Shown here piece by piece: positions 5,783 to 7,833 of a DNA stretch of 7,833 bases; within the stretch, counting starts at the first letter, position 1; each line of letters starts with the position of its first letter. This DNA is from JAZDGX01 sp043806645. GTDB lineage: Bacteria > Eisenbacteria > RBG-16-71-46 > CAIMUX01 > WJJG01. The notes under the pieces were generated by a model. That model saw nothing but the letters and a program-made list of their open reading frames with translations. It made no database searches and was not told the DNA's origin. The stretch covers positions 1 through 7,833 of the forward strand of contig JAZDGX010000010.1 of the NCBI GenBank assembly GCA_043806645.1. Direction: 5' to 3'. A program made the translations under genes and the position numbers.

Positions 5783-6565
5783 ATGGACATGGCGACCATC
5801 ATCGGGATTCTCAGCGGCGTATCCCTGATTCTCGCGTCCATTGCCACGGGACCGTCGCCCATCATCTTCTTGAACATACCCTCGGTCCTGATCGTCATCG
5901 GTGGAACGGTGGCGACGACGTTCATCCGCTTCCCGATGCGTATCGTCTTCTCGACCGCCAAGGTCATGCGCAACGCCTTTGTCGACAAACACAATCCGGT
6001 CCCGGACCTGATCGAGGAGATCGTTCGCCTGGCCGAGAAATCGCGCCGCGACAGCCTGCTGTCGCTGGAGAGCGTACCCATCAGTGACAGCTTCCTCGCC
6101 AAGGGGGTTCAGCTGTGCGTGGACGGCACCGAGCCGGAAGTCGTGCGTTCCACCTTGCGGACGGAGTTGGAGGCGGTGATCGAGCGTCACAAACGGGGAC
6201 AACGCATTCTGCGCAGCATGGGGACATCCGCACCGGCGTTCGGGATGATCGGCACGCTGATCGGACTGGTCCAGATGTTGACCAAGATGGACGATCCGAG
6301 CGCAATCGGCCCGTCGATGGCCGTCGCGATCCTGACCACGCTCTACGGTGCGCTGATCGCCAATCTGATCTGCATCCCGATGGCTGACAAGCTGTCCGAA
6401 CGTACTACGGTCGAGATGCAGGGCAAGGAGATCGTGATCCAGGGCATCATGGGCATTCTGGCCGCCAACCACCCCGGGATCGTGCGGGAGCGCCTATTGT
6501 CCTTCATCGAGCCGAGGACCCGGGACCGAGTGGCGTCGCAGACGAGTCGCAGGCAGGCCGCGTAG
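5783..6565 (+). CDS. motA: Flagellar stator protein MotA, PomA (sodium) type
   Basis: MotA and MotB form the 5:2 inner-membrane stator that turns ion flow into flagellar torque. This 260-residue protein (PomA about 253) has four membrane helices at about 3-22, 33-51, 150-170 and 180-201, and a cytoplasmic loop at 52-146. R88, R89 and E96 in that loop sit where PomA has its FliG-contacting R88, K89 and E96. PAFGMIGTLIGL carries T158, and VAILTTLYGA carries T186; these threonines are sodium-site residues in PomA, with T186 usually Ala in proton motors. The short form and the N terminus MDMATIIGIL also resemble PomA. ATG 5783 has GGGAGA upstream; MotB starts 20 bases after its TAG. No flagellar structural genes are in the window, so the flagellum itself is inferred. 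Confidence 0.93.
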   Translation: MDMATIIGILSGVSLILASIATGPSPIIFLNIPSVLIVIGGTVATTFIRFPMRIVFSTAKVMRNAFVDKHNPVPDLIEEIVRLAEKSRRDSLLSLESVPISDSFLAKGVQLCVDGTEPEVVRSTLRTELEAVIERHKRGQRILRSMGTSAPAFGMIGTLIGLVQMLTKMDDPSAIGPSMAVAILTTLYGALIANLICIPMADKLSERTTVEMQGKEIVIQGIMGILAANHPGIVRERLLSFIEPRTRDRVASQTSRRQAA

Positions 6566-6585
6566 AGACCATAGGAAGCCGGCAC

Positions 6586-7356
6586 ATGGCGGAAAACGAC
6601 CTCATGCCCGAGCAGGGCGCCGAGACGGAAGGCGAATGCGAAGCGCGGGCCATCCCTGCGGAAGAGCCGGAAGCCGGGGCGCCGGAATGGGTCGTCACGT
6701 TCGGCGATATGATGAGCCTGCTGCTCTGCTTCTTCGTGCTGATCGTCTCCTTCTCGAGCATGGATGTCGTCAAGTACCGCAGTCTGGTCGGCTCGATGCG
6801 CGAGGCCTTCGGGGCGGTGCCCGCCTCGTCATATCGACTGGTGCCGGGGCAGGTCTCATCGGTCCGCCTCGGGGACGGCCTGGAAGGCGCCGAGTCGCTG
6901 ACCGATGATGAACTCGAGCACGAGTTGACGGCGGCGGTCGAGAAGGAAGGCGCGACCGGCGAGGCGGAGATGCAGTGGACCGACCAGGGGCTGGTGCTGA
7001 CCCTGCGCAACCACTTGCTCTTCGATTCAGGCTCGGCGGACCTGCGTCCGGAAGCGCTTCCGGTCTTGGGCCGCGTGGCCGAGGTCTGCCGCCGGTTTCC
7101 GCGACGCGTTCACGTCGAGGGACACACCGACAACTTGCCGCCGGGTGGGCGCTATTCGTCCAATTGGGAACTCTCCGCCGCCCGGTCGGGGACGGTCGTG
7201 CGCCACTTGCTCGAGGTTGGACACATCCCGCCCGAGCGCTTCATTGCGAGCGGCTACGCGGCGACCGATCCGGTCGCAAGCAATCTCACGCCCGAAGGCC
7301 GCGCGGAAAACCGTCGCGTTCGATTCATCTTTGCGCGCGCCGCCGGCACGGGATGA
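6586..7356 (+). CDS. motB: Flagellar stator protein MotB, PomB (sodium) type
   Basis: This 256-residue stator subunit has a cytosolic tail (1-33), one membrane helix (about 36-57), a plug/linker region (about 58-130) and an OmpA-like peptidoglycan-binding domain (about 135-250: FDSGSADLRPEALPVL, EGHTDNLPP, NWELSAARS, ENRRVRF). The ion-carrying aspartate is D41 in FGDMMSLLLCFFVLIVSFSS. C48, seven residues on, is where PomB has C31 after D24, and SSMDVVKYRSLVGSMREAFG closely resembles PomB after the helix. Two oddities are seen: Gly replaces the usual Ala before the aspartate (FGD for FAD), and the tail has ten Glu, one Asp and only one Arg, unlike the basic tail of E. coli MotB. ATG 6586 has AGGAAG 7 bases upstream. 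It follows motA by 20 bases and probably shares its transcript. Confidence 0.93.
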   Translation: MAENDLMPEQGAETEGECEARAIPAEEPEAGAPEWVVTFGDMMSLLLCFFVLIVSFSSMDVVKYRSLVGSMREAFGAVPASSYRLVPGQVSSVRLGDGLEGAESLTDDELEHELTAAVEKEGATGEAEMQWTDQGLVLTLRNHLLFDSGSADLRPEALPVLGRVAEVCRRFPRRVHVEGHTDNLPPGGRYSSNWELSAARSGTVVRHLLEVGHIPPERFIASGYAATDPVASNLTPEGRAENRRVRFIFARAAGTG

Positions 7357-7497
7357 TCTCGCCAGTGTGACCACGCGCTTGCCTGCCGCGATAGACTCCG
7401 CTCCACCGGACTATTCCTCCAGCGTGCGCGTTTCCCTCCGCGTTCGGCACTCCTTCGGCTACTCCCTCCCGGCTGCGTCGGAATTCGGTCTGGATGA

Positions 7498-7532
7498 GCG
7501 CCGGTCCCGGTAAGGGTCGGATGGGCCGGCGC
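7498..7532 (+). terminator. Strong hairpin between motB and the lamin-tail gene (possible terminator)
   Basis: GCGCCGG (7498-7504) pairs exactly with CCGGCGC (7526-7532), and CCC (7506-7508) pairs with GGG (7523-7525) across a single bulged T, enclosing a 14-base loop. No T-run follows, so it is not a textbook intrinsic terminator; it may be a Rho-independent variant, an mRNA end stabiliser or a leader structure for the next gene. The rest of the 7357-7552 gap is pyrimidine-rich and shows no recognisable promoter or gene. Confidence 0.4.
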
Positions 7533-7552
7533 CATTCCCAATCGGGAGGGGG

Positions 7553-7833
7553 ATGCTCTTGGAGACTCCGGTGGACTTGCGAGGATCGGTTCGCGCGGCA
7601 CCCTCTGCGCGCGGGCGACCTCGCCGATCGAACGGCCCCGATGGCGCGCGCTGCTTGAGGCGGGGGATCGTCGCCGCGACATGGATGGGCTGGACATCCG
7701 TCGCCGGAGCGACGGTGTGCCTGAATGAAGTCCTCTACGATCCGACGGGCAGCGACAGCGGATACGAATTCGTAGAGCTCTACAACACCTCTGCCTCGGC
7801 GGTCGATCTGGCCGGCTGGCGGATCGAGGCGGG
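7553..7833 (+). CDS. Exported lamin-tail-domain protein (3' end outside window)
   Basis: The first 93 residues of a protein that runs off the right edge are visible. From ATG 7553 there is a long Arg-rich N region (about 35 residues), then a hydrophobic stretch GIVAATWMGWTSVAGA consistent with a signal peptide. The mature part begins TVCLNEVLYDPTGSDSGYEF, followed by VELYNTSASAVDLAGWRIEA, which is the start of a lamin tail domain (LTD): xxNEVxYDPxG, EFVELYN, VDLxGWxI. Bacterial LTD proteins are usually large secreted or surface proteins with mixed beta domains, and the domain itself is a structural Ig-like fold; no specific role can be given. Start 7553 is supported by GGGAGG just upstream, but TTG 7559, or TTG 7655 directly before RRGIVAA, would give a more usual signal peptide. 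A strong hairpin precedes the gene. Confidence 0.8.
   Translation, partial: MLLETPVDLRGSVRAAPSARGRPRRSNGPDGARCLRRGIVAATWMGWTSVAGATVCLNEVLYDPTGSDSGYEFVELYNTSASAVDLAGWRIEA

Noticed and set aside
5228..6472. Long minus-strand open frame (about 414 codons) opposite hpt and motA.
   Set aside because: The opposite strand encodes Hpt and MotA with all key residues. The antisense translation is low-complexity Arg/Asp/His-rich with no domain.
57..7127. A 14-base exact repeat, TCGAGGGACACACC, at 57-70 and again near 7114-7127 inside motB.
   Set aside because: Both copies encode EGHT in unrelated proteins in the same frame, and one such match is not surprising in a GC-rich window of this size. No flanking repeat or mobile-element structure.
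7357..7497. Search for a promoter or small gene after motB (for example TTGCCT at 7379).
   Set aside because: No -10 at suitable spacing and no frame with a ribosome site; the stretch is pyrimidine-rich and unremarkable.
7254..7697. Minus-strand open frame of 147 codons covering the end of motB, the gap and the start of the lamin-tail gene.
   Set aside because: Translation is Arg/Ser/Pro-rich and featureless, overlaps two recognised genes, and lacks a convincing ribosome site.

Overview
The window comes from a GC-rich, Gram-negative (diderm) bacterium that makes lipid A. The evidence is an LpxH-type lipid A enzyme, a PorV/PorQ-type outer-membrane barrel, periplasmic peptidoglycan amidase and M23 peptidase genes, and a flagellar-type stator pair. 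PorV-like proteins, a lamin-tail-domain exported protein and high GC together suggest an uncultured lineage near the FCB group (Eisenbacteria-like). That placement is an inference from gene content and not a measured phylogeny. There is no tRNA, rRNA, CRISPR array, insertion sequence or other clear sign of mobile DNA, and the gene order looks chromosomal.

Layout. Positions 2-205 hold the 3' end of an unrecognised gene, followed on the same strand by a PorV/PorQ-like barrel protein (290-1189). It converges on lpxH (1186-2001, minus strand), and the two stop codons share one CTAG. Divergent from lpxH is a small soluble coiled-coil protein of unknown function (2064-2504). A near-consensus sigma-70-type promoter (2524-2552) and a leader with a possible 7-codon ORF precede a tightly packed envelope operon: a membrane-anchored M23 peptidase with coiled coils (2632-3555), a DUF523/TudS-like Fe-S protein (3609-4040) and an AMIN plus Amidase_3 amidase (4048-5178).

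A 107-base gap with a sigma-28-like promoter candidate then leads into an Hpt phosphotransfer protein (5286-5729), a PomA-type MotA (5783-6565) and a PomB-type MotB (6586-7356). A 196-base gap with a strong hairpin separates these from the start of an exported lamin-tail-domain protein that runs off the window (7553-7833).

How the genes may work together. The M23 protein resembles EnvC-like LytM factors in layout, and the amidase carries an AmiC-like insertion between its zinc ligands and catalytic glutamate, so the two may form an activator-amidase pair. The Hpt protein sits in the stator operon, which raises the possibility that a phosphorelay affects motility or the stator. The stator keeps residues that mark sodium-driven PomAB motors. 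No single wholly new system is evident. The most promising leads are the Hpt-stator unit with its possible sigma-28 promoter, the peptidase/DUF523/amidase operon, and the leader mini-ORF.
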